Assembly (NCBI GenBank): GCA_948567375.1
Contig: OX419757.1
Span: 68,634,001-68,698,000, forward strand
DNA length: 64,000 nucleotides
Direction: 5' to 3'
DNA from: Lunularia cruciata
Lineage: Eukaryota; Streptophyta; Marchantiopsida; Lunulariales; Lunulariaceae
The translations under genes were made by a program, and so were the position numbers. How positions within the stretch are numbered: the stretch's first letter is position 1; each line of letters starts with the position of its first letter. The notes below the pieces were generated by a model that had not been told where the DNA came from, did not search any database, and was given only the letters and a program-made list of their open reading frames with translations. Positions 1 through 10,659 of this stretch are shown here, one piece after another.

Positions 1-132
1 GTGCAATTAGGAGTGTCTGCTCTGGTGAGATTAGGAAAGCAAAGTGAGTGCTAAGATGTCTGATACATCAGAAGTCAGAATGCTTGAGAATAGACCATCT
101 ACTTCAAAGAGCAGGAACAAAGGTTCTCATCA
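1..132 (+). repeat. Second copy of the copia leader and gag start
   Basis: This stretch matches 624-751 with only a few substitutions and a 3-4 base indel, including the gag start ATG (56-58 here, 675-677 in the main copy). After about 132 the match ends abruptly and unrelated sequence leads into the LTR-like region, so this is an internally deleted copy lying in the same orientation upstream of the main one. Confidence 0.85.
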
Positions 133-149
133 TAGTATATCTCAGCAAA

Positions 150-623
150 CGCTATGGGTGCTTGAGTCCTAAAACGCTAAACAGAAATCTACAGACATCG
201 TAGAGCTAACTAAAATGTAAATAGACTTTGAACTGTTAAATTAGGTAATCTCTAGTTTAGGGACTTCTTTGTCAGAATGAGACAAGTTAATTACTGTTCA
301 CATGTGTTCCTGTTCATGTGCGAGTTCCTGTTCATGCCTACTGTTCACATGCTTTCCATGAGTTGCATTTGTTACATGAGCAGTATGGTAGCACACCCTT
401 CAGCACACCTTCCAGTACGCCCTTCTATCTATATAATCCCAGTCAGGAGTTCCCCTACTGGATTGATTTCTAACACTTCCCCTCTGCATTTTGTGAAGCC
501 TTGTGCTGTCTAACATCATCTCAGGAGTGTTCTGTGATATCTCAGTATTGGAGGCTATTTGTGCTGCGTGAGTGAACTGGCTATATTATCTTTGAAGGCT
601 AGGAGAGAGTTGAGTCGTGCTGT
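150..623 (+). repeat. Probable copia LTR between two internal copies
   Basis: The stretch separates the deleted copy from the main copy and contains a TATA-like TATATAAT at 430-437 about 190 bases upstream of the leader, as expected for an LTR promoter. It also has short internal repeats of a GTTC-CTGTTCATG type near 300-335. No second LTR copy is present in the window, so the exact ends cannot be set. Confidence 0.5.
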
Positions 624-674
624 GTGCAATTAGGAGTGTCTGCTCTGGTGAGACTAGGAAAGCTGAGTGCTAGG

Positions 675-3188
675 ATGTCTGATACATCAGAAGTCAGAAT
701 GCCTAAGAATAGACCATCTACTTCAAAGAGCAGGAACAAAAGTTCTCATCAGGTTATGGGCCCACAATCACCACTGGGGTTGATAGGAGAACTCAGAGAG
801 ATAGAGAAATTGGAAAAGACTAACTACAAAGCTTGGGCTTTGGATGTGAAGTCTATCTTAGACACTTATGATTGTCTAGAGTTTGCATTAGAAGCGCATA
901 ATATAGATGAGCTAGAGACCAACAAGGAGAAGAGAATCAAGCATGCTACTACTAGGAGGTTTCTGCTAAGGGCTCTGGAAGAGCCAGCTAGAGACCTAGT
1001 AGATACTTATGCTTGGAGTTGGGAGATTTGGGAAAAAATCAAAAGTTATTACACTGTTGAGAAGCTGGAGAGCTCCTATCGAGTCTGGTCTGCAGTAAAG
1101 AACTTGAGATTGCAAGATGGTGAAGATTTCAGCTGTTATCTGTCAAAACTGCAGAAACTCTTCAAGAGTATCAAGGATGGGGTTGTACTTACAGAGAAGT
1201 ACGAGATCAACCATCTCTTAGATAGTCTTCCTTCAAGCTATGACTCTGTCCTAGTAGCTCTGCCAGTTTTACCTGTTGAAACTGTCACATGGGATTATGT
1301 GATACATAAATGGCTGGTGTTTAGCAGACACAGAGAGGACAAACGGCTGAAGTTAAATGAGCAGGGATGGCGCTCTGTTCAGTGCTTCTTCTCGTTCAAG
1401 AAGAGTGCCAGATGGAAGAGTGAGCAAACCAGAGCAAGCCAGAGTGAGTAAATCTGGTAAAGAAGTTAGTAGTGTTGATGACAGGACTTGTTATTTCTGT
1501 CATGAGAAAGGTCATATTGCACCTTTATGTCCCAAGAGAGGAGAAAGGAGAGAACAAGAGCTCAAGAAGGTAGGCAAGAGACCTGAACCAATAAAAGGTC
1601 GAACATCTGGCAGTTCAGCTTACAACTCAGAGGAGTGCCATGAGATAGTCAGCAATGAGGAGGGATACTCAGCAGAAGAGCCGGATTGTGGAATATTGGC
1701 AGAATCACAGTTGTCCTCAAATGGTTCTGGTTGGTTCTTGGACTCAGGAGCTACCTCTCATATCTGTTATCAGAAGGAGCTGTTCTCAACTCTTCAACCT
1801 CTGAAGACTCCCAAGAGTGTTCGTTGTGGACCTGGGATTCTGAATCCAGTGTTAGGAACTGGCAAAGTTCCTATTGCCTTCATGGGATGTTCTGGAAAAG
1901 GCTATTTGGAAAATATACTGTATGTTCCAGATTACACCAAGAACTTGATATCAGTACATAGCCTCATGGAGCATGGCATGGATGTTCTGTTTGAAAGCAA
2001 CAGAAATCAATGTACTTTGAAGAAAGGAGAGTTGGTCCTTGGGTATGGTACTGCCAAAGGGAAACTGTTCAAGTTGATGGAAGCTGATTGTTTTGATTCT
2101 GCGTTGGTAACAGAAAACAGAAATGATATCCATCTCTGGCATTTGAGGTTAGGGCACCTGTCAGAGCAAAACTTATATGCTCTAGAGAAGGTAGTGGAGG
2201 GGTTGAAACTAGATCCCAAAAGAAAACTCAAATTCTGCATTGGGTGTGCAGAAGGTAAGGCACACAAAGCTCCTATCCCCAAGAAATCTTTATCTAGAGC
2301 TTCTGGGTCTTCTAGATGTCGTACATTCTGATGTATGGGGAGACATGACTGAGAAGTCATTGAGTGGAGCAGCCTACTATGTTTCCTTTGTGGATGATTA
2401 CAGTAGAAAGAGCTTTATCTATCTCATGAGAAGCAAGGATGAAGTGTTGCGAAAATTCCAGAAGTTTGTAGCCATGGCTGAGTTGCAGACTGGGAGGAAA
2501 GTCAAGCGATTGAGAACAGATGGAGGCAGAGAGTACAGGAATGAGGAATTCCTCTCTTTTCTGTCAGAAAAAGGAATCCTCCTTGACTGTACTGCCAGAG
2601 ACAGTCCTGCACAGAATGGAGTTGCAGAAAGGTTTGAATAGGACACTGGTGGACAAAGCATTGGCAATGGTCCAACATGCCAAGCTGGAGAGAAAGTTTT
2701 GGGGTGCTGCAATTAGCACTGCAAATTTTCTTAGAAATATCAGTGGTACCACAGCATTGCTAGGAAGAACTCCTGAAGAATGCTGGAGTGGCAAGACACC
2801 TAATCTTTCAGCTTTGAAAGTTTTTGGATGTCCTGCCTATGCTCATATCCCCAAGGAGCAGAGGAGGAAGTTCACAAAGAAGGCTGAGAGAATGCTTTTT
2901 GTAGGATATGAAGAGGGACTGAAAGGATATCTTCTGTACAATCCTAAGTCTGGACAGATCATCAGAAGTAGAGATGTACTCTTTGATGAATTGAGGACTT
3001 GGAGTGAGAACAGTGATGAGTTGCAGAAGCAAGCTGATCAGTTGATCAGCCTGATCAATCTATCTTCCCAAGCTGCAGAGTCAGTTTTTCAGATCAATCA
3101 TCAGAAGAGCAATCTCTACCTGAAGCTGATGGTTCACCAAAGGTTCTCATCACGAACAAACTTTAAATTCGGATTTCCTACTCTTTAG
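675..3188 (+). pseudogene. Copia gag-pol, frameshifted and lacking RT/RNase H
   Basis: Gag starts at the ATG at 675 (an upstream GTG at 624 extends the frame) and reads as a copia-type gag domain to about 1360-1400, where the frame changes. Next come the zinc knuckle CYFCHEKGHIAPLC (about 1488-1530), the protease motif DSGATSH (about 1741) and a GAG-pre-integrase domain with its Cys pair (about 2130-2290). A second frame change near 2280-2300 leads into the integrase core: the catalytic Asp in HSDVWGD, the Asp in RTDGG and the Glu in GVAER. Right after that Glu, near 2635, what looks like a single-base insertion creates a stop; the C-terminal integrase continues in another frame to 3188. With three frame breaks and no RT, it cannot be autonomous. 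Confidence 0.9.
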
Positions 3189-3431
3189 AATAAAACTATG
3201 AAAACTAAATTCAGTGTAGAGCCTGGTCAGCTACTCAAAAGGGAGTTAAACTTGATAGTCTAATAGTCAAAGAACTCGCAAACCTTTCTCTTCCTTTCAC
3301 AGTTACGACCTGGTGAATGTTTTAAAGTCACCTACTCTATGAAACAATACTCGCCACACATTCTCACTACAACATGCACAGAAAGACTCTGAATATTAAG
3401 GTGATGTGCTAGAGGTTTTGACAAAGCATAC
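3189..3431 (-). other. Intron or broken end of the TPR gene
   Basis: It starts with a donor GTATGC (3426-3431 on the minus strand) and holds no recognisable coding segment before it meets the 3' end of the copia fragment. I see no acceptor followed by TPR-like codons. Confidence 0.5.
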
Positions 3432-4870
3432 CAGATTATTGCAGCTAGATGCAACATGTGGATCACTCTCCCCAAATCCCTTCTTAGCTTCCTCCAGTGC
3501 CTGGAGAAAGTATTTTTCTGCTTCACCGAGTCGGCCCTGCAATTTATCGTCATTTTTTAATTCCTCTTTAATAGACCATACTCAAGAAATACATTCAACG
3601 AAGAAATGTATGATAGACATGCTTGAGAAGGCAGTGTACTCTTTTAAGTCCACAGGTTGAAATCACTAGAACGTATTTGTAATGGGGGATCCACACCCAC
3701 GGATGACAGATGAACTCGAGTAAATAACATGCAATGTAGTCGCCAAGTAACTGACCATGAATAGGCAAAACAGTCAACTAACGATCTATAGCATGCCAAC
3801 GGAATTAACGAGCAAGGTTGAACAGAAGCAAATCAGTGTTCCGGATTGCCATTAATCACTAGAAGGGGTGAAGTGGATGGTAAAGTAGTGGTGTGAATTC
3901 AAACGTAGAGCCCCTCGTGCAACGAGGAAGAGCGAAATGAGGCGATGAGGATATGAGAGCAGAAGCCAGTCGAGGAACGGAGATCCAGAGCTCATTAAAC
4001 GCATATGAAGTGCAAATGGAATGGCAATAAGATGAAAGCAAAACTGAGTGAAAAGTACACGCAAGAATGAGATGAAATGTGAATCATAACTCGTATGTAA
4101 ACATTATATCGAGAGCAACGTGTGTAAAGAACTAGTAAGCAGCGTGTATTCGATACAGCTATCAGAGAAATATAACACATTGGTTAACCGACCACCTACA
4201 AGCAACGCTTGAACGATGAAAGTAGGCTAAAGTCTGGAGTGGGGTAAGAACCTTGACATCTCAGCATGCTCTATGACCGCATGAGTCCTGAAGCAAAATC
4301 CCTTAGAAGAAGCAGCAAGACTGTCATATCGGTCCGCACAATAGCACAATGCCTTCATCGCGGTCAGGAGTTGAATCACTAGGTATGTTTGGAGACGCTT
4401 CTTACCTTGGAGAACAGGTCTCTTCCCATATCTGTGTAAATTCTCCATTTTGCAGTGTGCGAATTCGAAGGAGCGTCCCCAGGCTGTGACTCGACCAGAG
4501 TTTTTTCAGAAAATTGAAGCACGGGTACGTCGTTGAGCACCGAATCTCCAGTAGATGGAGTGGACTTGTTGCTCAACTCTTCTGCATGAATCGTGTGCAC
4601 TCCCAGTCCAAAGAGTAATAAGGCTGCATATTTGGAATACAGCAAAGGAGTTGAAGAGAAGATTGCACAGCTCTGACTTGGATTTTCGCAAAATGGAACG
4701 AATTGGGAACTTGTACAGCAGACTGGTGGGGCAACCCTAATATTGCTGCATTTACCAGGAACTCCGCAGAAAAGCTTATTTGTTTCTTGATGTCCATGCA
4801 CTTTCGTATTCCTCGAAAGGCTCGAGTTTGTTACAGCTCTTTTCTCCTCAACTTCACAAAAGGGGGACAT
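3432..4870 (-). CDS. TPR (kinesin-light-chain-like) gene, first two recognised exons
   Basis: Exon 4406-4870 encodes 155 codons from an ATG at 4870 and ends CTCCAAG before a consensus donor GTAAGA. It has a hydrophobic stretch at residues 79-92 (KYAALLLFGLG) and ends in WRIYTDMGRDLFSK. Exon 3432-3536 follows an acceptor TTGCAG and adds 35 codons beginning GRLGEAEKYFLQALEEAK, ending ASSCNNL before a donor GTATGC. Both junctions are phase 0, and the joined stretch is the first helix pair of a kinesin-light-chain-type TPR as in plant TPR proteins (from knowledge of the family). Later TPR exons would lie below 3432, but 3189-3431 has none and the copia fragment fills 1-3188. Either the gene has a transposon-filled intron running off the window, or it is truncated. 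The upstream start is uncertain. Confidence 0.75.
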
Positions 4871-5284
4871 CAGAACTGGTGTTCAGAACAATATCTTGTA
4901 GCAGAATAGAAGGCAGACAACTAAAACTTGTGCAACGTAAAGCTCTCAAGCTACCTGGAATTGGCTTCTGTTCACTTAAGGCCCACACTATGAACAGAAT
5001 TTAATTTTAATGACCACCTTGCGCCAATTGCCAGTCATAATGTGCTTGATTCATTCAATCTGTAAAGGCATATCAGAAATATTCTCATTTTTGTCATTTC
5101 TGTAACAAGAACTTTAGCACGGGCATTCGATATCCTGATCCACTATTCATTTGATATTTAAGATTGTTCAGATTCCGACTCTCACATAAACTGCCAGCGA
5201 ATAGAATTGCAGATGCCCGTCGTCAGTCCATCAATTCCTCTACAACTGCTGAACTTAAAAATCGTGACGAACGAACCTACTAGT

Positions 5285-5406
5285 GGCAGTGCTGCATGTA
5301 GAATCCTTCCTGTAAGTGGCAGCTCGTCCGATCTGTCAAAGTTTCTCAATCGACGCCATCCCGCAGAAGCCACAAAGCGACCAGAAAGTTTCTGCCAGCC
5401 CCCCAT
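5285..5406 (-). CDS. Candidate first exon of the TPR gene (organelle-type leader)
   Basis: An ATG at 5406 opens about 40 codons rich in Arg, Ser and Trp with few acids (MGGWQKLSGRFVASAGWRRL...), the composition of an organellar targeting leader. Possible donors lie near 5280-5285. A join to an acceptor CACCAG just above 4870 would keep the frame open into the 155-codon exon. This is inference only: the frame itself continues to 5182, no homology supports it, and other 5' exons are possible. Confidence 0.3.
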
Positions 5407-7112
5407 GACACTTAAAGCTCATTCACAAGCTTTCGAAGCTATGAATTGCTAACAGTGCGGAGCTCTCGATAACACAAGACTGAACAGCTCCATTTCATGA
5501 TTGCAAGCTCCCAAGCACCTTCTAATCGACTCTATACAGATAGTTGTTCCGGATCTGAAATCTTGCTCGAGCTGCAAACTGCAATCCAGACCAGGAAGGC
5601 GATACAGAACAAGTAAGCAATCAACAGAGAAGTAACGTACTCATGAACCCGCAAAAATTTCAACGGATGGGGAACAGTGGAATACCGTCAGAGCGTGCAC
5701 GGCGTCATGCCAGAAATATTTCTCACACTTGCTTCTGGAATTTACGCTTTTCCCATGATTATGAACTCTGGTACTAATCTGGACATCGTTACATACCAGT
5801 AATTAACCTCCTGGTTAATTTATACTCCACTTTTAGTATGATTACGATTGATACCTCTAAGAAATTGAAGTTGTCGAGATTGAAGGGGAACACGAATCCC
5901 GATTTTCCTTTCTGTTCAGCAGATATTTATAGGTTGTAAGAGGAGGCGTAATCAAGTTACTCAATTATTATCAAGACTTATCAAGTCTCCAGTTTGTGCG
6001 TCTGGGTGCAATCCTCGGTTAGTCGTCATTTCGGTCTAAAAGGCGTGGCAGGAAAGCTCAAGTCTCTGTAACGAGAGCGAATGATAGTTGCAGTACTTCG
6101 CATCTACCGTACTCTACGTACCAGCCCACCGGCATCAGTTGCCCGTGCTTTGACCGAGCTTTGTATATTTTGGTGTGGGGTAATAGTTCACATATAACCA
6201 GTAGCCAAGAAAAAAAAGAACTTCCCAAAGACTGTGATACATGGATTTTGCCCCGCCATAGTAAAGTTGACAATTGACTCACACAAGTAGAAATTGCTTG
6301 GGGGTGGTCAGGATATTAAACATGGAAAAATGTGAAGGTAGGGATAAGATGACAAAATGAGAAAGAAAAGAAAAGGCTACCGTTCAGCAAACAGCAAACG
6401 TGAAGGATGGGAAGAGATAAGGGAGAGACAAAAGAGTTAAACGGGTTAGGCTGCAATAGTATCAAATAGTATTGTTACAAGAGATGTGCCCTAGTGCATC
6501 TAAGATATACAAGTTATATAAGTTGTAAGGTCTACAAATTACATGAGTATGGGAAGAAGCATTCCCTAGTGTGATTGTTATCTCGGTTAATTGCACCAAT
6601 GCCCTATGAACAATTGACACACTATGTGTAAATATATATAATAAAGTATGAAAATGTTATTCTCAACATCTAATATCCAAACATCCCTTGACAAATGTGT
6701 CGCATATCATGTCCATCACAAATGTGTTGCATGTCATGTCCATCGGGTCTGTAAACTCCAAGGCTAAAAGAACAAAAAGATGATCTAAATATATAACCCT
6801 ATACTTGAAAACCTCGTGTGTTGTTAAGTTCATCACCCGTCCTAAGGATGAATAATCATTCCCTCCCAAATTATATCATCCATATGGTCCGAAATTACAA
6901 CTTCGGCCACTATCACCTGATGATATCGAGTAAAATTCTTTGATTTCAATCAATTCTCTTGGACTCAAAACAATACACATTTGGATACAAAACTAATGAA
7001 TAACAATGAGAAAAGAACCTTCAATCTTAAATTAACATATTATGCTGGGTGACAATAAACCCATACCAAATTCATCCTAAACTAGACATTTTATTAACCA
7101 TATTGTCCCTAA

Positions 7113-7280
7113 ATTATGTTCCATATCCTTTGATTCCCGAGAACCATATGCTTTATAGAGTTTCCTAATAATAGAGAACTTGAATGGAAGGCATTCGTAA
7201 ATTATCTTCCATATCTTTTGTTTCCCGAGAACCATATGCTTTTTAGAGTTTCCTAATAATAAAGAACTTGGATGGAAGTC
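7113..7280. repeat. Two-copy tandem duplication, period 88
   Basis: Two adjacent copies beginning ATTATNTTCCATATC, at 7113 and 7201, share almost all bases through TTCCCGAGAACCATATGCT and TAGAGTTTCCTAATAAT. The second copy ends near 7280. A recent local duplication is the simplest reading. Confidence 0.9.
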
Positions 7281-9011
7281 AGTACTAGATTCCTCCGGCC
7301 TTCTTCCATTCTGATTTAATCTACATGTCTTAACTGCCCTAGAGAACTTCGGAAAACTGTTTCTGAAAATCCCTATTGGATTGCCAAAGATAAACTGCCG
7401 TGTCATTTCGCACGACTGTAAATACTGCGCGGGAAGACGGTGTCGCATGGGAGTATCGACAACGCCGCCCGTAAAAATGCACACAGATGTTAACAGAATA
7501 AGAGGCCCCCAGCTGTTATATATACTATGGTAATATATTGCGAAGTCTGACATATGTACGGAGCGCACTGCCCATATCAATTGATTTTGCTGAATCCAAG
7601 TTAAAATATTGTGGGTCACCAAAGATGACTAGATTGTTCATTAGTGCAACCTCCAACGGTCTATCTTGGATTGTCACTGTCACGGTACGAAGACAGAATT
7701 TCACGTTCCAACCGCTTTTGCCATACATTTTCAAGAATCAAGTCAAAATCTTGCGAGCTCATCATAGATAATTGATCTCAACGAATATAAACCTTGCAAC
7801 GTGTGTCTCGGCTTGTCACTGTCCCCGTGACAGAGACAGGCACGGACAATGCCATGCTAGTAAAAGACTCATTACTCAAATCTGCGTCGATGAATTTCTA
7901 CATTGCGAGACAGAGAGAGAATATCGCATCCCATCCACTAACATGCAAACGGTCCTGCGGGTTTATAAAACCGCACAAAATTATATCCCGAAACAGTGAA
8001 AATGATAGGATGGCATACATATATACATAACAGACGCCGACTTTTCCCATATACGCATCCCATGTCGAAGAAGCACTGGCCATGAATTCGAATGCACTCA
8101 GTGTGCATGGTGGGTATCATTATGTCTAACATGTACCACCTACATGTAATGTAACCAACTTCAAGCGAGACATTTATTTTCGGAACGTAAGAGGAAACCA
8201 AGTCAAACTCGGAAAAGTCTAATTAGGGAATACCCTCTATAACAATCAACATATATACCGAAATGTGTAGAATATAAGACGACGAAATCGAGCTAGGACA
8301 TCAAAGACAAAGACCAACGATAAACTATTCAGCCCTTCGAACATAAGAATAGTAGATTGATTCAGCAACAGCAGACAAGATGTGCTCTGCACGGGATTGT
8401 GTTATGATTCACTTTTCTCTCTACCACGTAAATACAACTGTAAGCGACAGCTGAAACGGACGCCCCAGATGCACTGCAGACGACCTTACACGGATTCTAT
8501 CAATCAGCTGGAGAAGGCCTCCCAAATCCTTAGGGACTCTAAAGGATTCTATGTCAGACAGCTTTTGCGCTGTCGAACCTTTGAGGTAACAGAGGCTTTC
8601 TCCTAGAAAACTCAAGGTCAATCACCGCACATCGTTGCGACATGCCTGATGACCAGGACGAAAAACCCACGTCCATGTGATCCCAAATGCTAGCTACATG
8701 TGAGACAGACATGCGCTGACGGAATCACATAGGATTAACGAGTATTCTTATAAAGAGATCGATCGAACACGTATGCTAAGATGTAATCCCAGGACAGCAC
8801 TCTTCAGCCTCTGTTGCCTCTCAAAAGCCAGATTGTCGTTATACTGATCGAAACAAGAATTCCTACAAAGCTATACGTACAAGGGCTCAAAGCTGCTCTA
8901 CCGAACCACTGAAAAATGGACAAATTTGATCCGGAAAAAAAATTACGCTTGCAATTCATCTACAACCATACATAAGTTCCATTCCAGGGGTTTTGATTCC
9001 AGAGAGCAATC

Positions 9012-9938
9012 TCAGTCAGATCTCTCTGCAAAGCGCTCCACCTTCTCAGAGATGTTGATACCAACCATAGCTTCACCGAGACCGCAACTGATCTCCGCCA
9101 AAACGTGTGGGTCGTTGTAATGAGTGACTGCTTGAACAATAGCTCGTGCCCTTCTGACGGGGTCACCGCTCTTGAAGATTCCTGAGCCTACGAAAACACC
9201 ATCGCACCCAAGTTGCATCATCAGGGCAGCATCGGCAGGGGTTGCGACACCACCGGCGGCAAAGTTGACAACTGGGAGTCGACCGAGCTGCTTCGTTTGC
9301 CTCACCAATTCGTAAGGTGCAGCTATCTGCTTAGCGAACGTGAAAACCTCGTCGTCATCGAGGGCCTGCAGCCGCCTAATGTCTCCCAACACAGTCCTAA
9401 CGTGGCGCACGGCTTCTACGACGTTTCCAGTTCCGGCTTCACCCTTTGTTCTAATCATAGCAGAGCCCTCGGCAACTCTCCTCAGGGCCTCACCCAAATT
9501 TCGGCACCCGCATACGAACGGAATGTGGAAATTGTGCTTGTTGATGTGGTGCTGATCATCGGCTGGAGTAAGGACTTCGCTCTCGTCGATGAAATCCACG
9601 CCAATGGCTTCCAAAATCTGCGCTTCCACAAAGTGCCCTATTCTGGCTTTCGCCATTACGGGAATAGTCACGGCATTCTTAATATCTTTAATCATCTGTG
9701 GATCACTCATGCGCGCAACTCCTCCCTGAGCTCTAATATCGGCCGGCACTCTCTCCAGAGCCATCACAGCTGCAGCCCCAGCCTCCTCTGCGATCCTCGC
9801 TTGTTCCGCGTCAATTACATCCATGATCACTCCCCCGCGCAACATCTGAGCTAGTCCAACCTTCACGGCGTAGGTCGATTTCTTACTGTCGGCGAGAACG
9901 CCATTCCCGTAAACGGCGACAACGCCATTGTTCGCCAT
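9012..9938 (-). CDS. PDX1: Pyridoxal 5'-phosphate synthase subunit PDX1
   Basis: This 308-residue protein is a full-length PdxS/SNZ family member, close to the usual 300-315. With the glutaminase PDX2 it makes pyridoxal 5'-phosphate from ribose 5-phosphate, glyceraldehyde 3-phosphate and glutamine-derived ammonia, in the cytosol as a dodecamer of (beta-alpha)8 barrels (family knowledge). Visible landmarks are GGVIMDV (residues 35-41), the first catalytic lysine in [10 protein letters not shown] (K97), [10 protein letters not shown] (118-127), [12 protein letters not shown] (143-154), the phosphate-binding loop [12 protein letters not shown] with the second lysine K165, and [16 protein letters not shown] with [14 protein letters not shown] near the C-terminus. 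The ATG at 9938 gives the typical plant N-terminus (GVVAVYGNG...). The gene has no intron, like the Arabidopsis PDX1 genes. Codons are GC-rich compared with the repeats nearby, and no defect is visible. Confidence 0.97.
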   Translation of the reverse strand: MANNGVVAVYGNGVLADSKKSTYAVKVGLAQMLRGGVIMDVIDAEQARIAEEAGAAAVMALERVPADIRAQGGVARMSDPQMIKDIKNAVTIPVMAKARIGHFVEAQILEAIGVDFIDESEVLTPADDQHHINKHNFHIPFVCGCRNLGEALRRVAEGSAMIRTKGEAGTGNVVEAVRHVRTVLGDIRRLQALDDDEVFTFAKQIAAPYELVRQTKQLGRLPVVNFAAGGVATPADAALMMQLGCDGVFVGSGIFKSGDPVRRARAIVQAVTHYNDPHVLAEISCGLGEAMVGINISEKVERFAERSD

Positions 9939-10260
9939 TACACCTTCCCCGACTGTTTCTTCCAGCTCGACTCGCCCTCGTTCTCAGAGACAGACCCAAG
10001 TATTACACAAATTGCTCGTCTCCCAGGTCGATCCCGATACGATGTCTCGTCCTCCTCCCTAGCCGAACGACTGCTCTGGTCTCTCAGGCGCCCCTTCCTC
10101 TTTTTCTTTTCTTCTCTTCTCTTCTCTTCTCTACGCTTCTCCCCCACTCCAGAAAATTCCGAAGTTCCTTCCGAAATCGGACTTTCGCACTTTCCTGACT
10201 CACGCTCGCACCTGCTGGTATCCCTGGGCCCCGCGGTGAGTATGTGTGACCCACTGCTTA
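9939..10260 (-). promoter_or_regulatory. PDX1 5' UTR/proximal promoter with polypurine tract
   Basis: The stretch upstream of the PDX1 ATG contains a 42-base pure polypyrimidine tract at 10091-10132 (a GAGAA-type purine repeat on the PDX1 sense strand). GA/CT repeats of this kind are common in plant 5' UTRs and core promoters. No clear TATA box could be assigned, so the transcription start is open. Confidence 0.55.
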
Positions 10261-10472
10261 TATGTGTGAGTGAGCCAGATGAGCGGAAATATCTTATCTC
10301 CAACTCCTTACAACCCCCACCCTTATATTTACCCTCAAATATGGAGACATTTTGGATGGAGTCAGTTCAGCGATGTCGCGAAGCATCTGTCCGTTATCTG
10401 TAGTAACCAAATTTCCACTTGGTCTGCCCTCGTCCACGTCCACTGCCACAGTCGCTAGCGCTTCCCACAATC

Positions 10473-10486
10473 AACCCTAACCCTAA
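10473..10486 (-). promoter_or_regulatory. Telo-box-like motif upstream of PDX1
   Basis: AACCCTAACCCTAA, two tandem units of the telo-box core, lies about 540 bp upstream of the PDX1 start. Single or double telo-boxes are frequent near plant promoters, where they bind telobox proteins. Two units are too few for an interstitial telomere tract. Confidence 0.5.
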
Positions 10487-10653
10487 TGCCCCAATTTGGC
10501 CCTCCCTAATTCGTAAGTTGTCCTGATACGGTAGCCACCGTAGTTAACGACTAGCGTCCTGCAGCTGTTTTTACCTCTACGAAACTCGCTACTTTAGCCC
10601 CGGTCGGAGATCCGTCTCCAGTTCCAGCCACGATTCACCAATCCTCTTTTCGA

Positions 10654-10659
10654 CACGTG
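10654..10659. promoter_or_regulatory. G-box CACGTG
   Basis: A perfect palindromic CACGTG in the context GACACGTGCC lies about 715 bp upstream of PDX1. This is a classical bZIP/bHLH site in plants. A functional link to PDX1 is only suggested by position. Confidence 0.35.

Larger units (their letters stand above)
1..3188 (+). mobile_element. Ty1/copia LTR retrotransposon, 3'-truncated
   Basis: The order gag, zinc knuckle, aspartic protease, GAG-pre-integrase and integrase, with integrase before any RT, is diagnostic of copia elements. The coding part stops at 3188 just after the integrase C-terminal region; no RT or RNase H follows and the sequence changes to intron-like DNA. Bases 1-132 repeat 624-751 almost exactly (leader plus first gag codons), so the window opens inside a second, deleted copy, with an LTR-like stretch between the two. 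I could not find the usual plant primer site TGGTATCAGAGC. The left end lies outside the window. Confidence 0.9.
4871..9011. other. No firm gene; intergenic or 5' flank
   Basis: Apart from the candidate exon near 5.3 kb and the 88-base duplication at 7113-7280, I see only short uncharacteristic ORFs. A perfect 8-bp inverted repeat with a 4-base loop lies at 5801-5820. At 7525-7734 (-) a 69-codon frame reads as plausible protein (KFCLRTVTVTIQDRPLEVAL) but has no family signature I know. The stretch 8600-9011 is downstream of PDX1 and should hold its 3' UTR. Confidence 0.5.

Noticed and set aside
9213-9854. 213-codon plus-strand ORF opposite PDX1
   Set aside because: It is antisense to a fully conserved PDX1 frame. 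Its peptide has no family features and arises from PDX1's GC-rich codons.
10473-10486. Interstitial telomere tract
   Set aside because: Only two hexamer units are present, so a promoter telo-box is the more economical reading.
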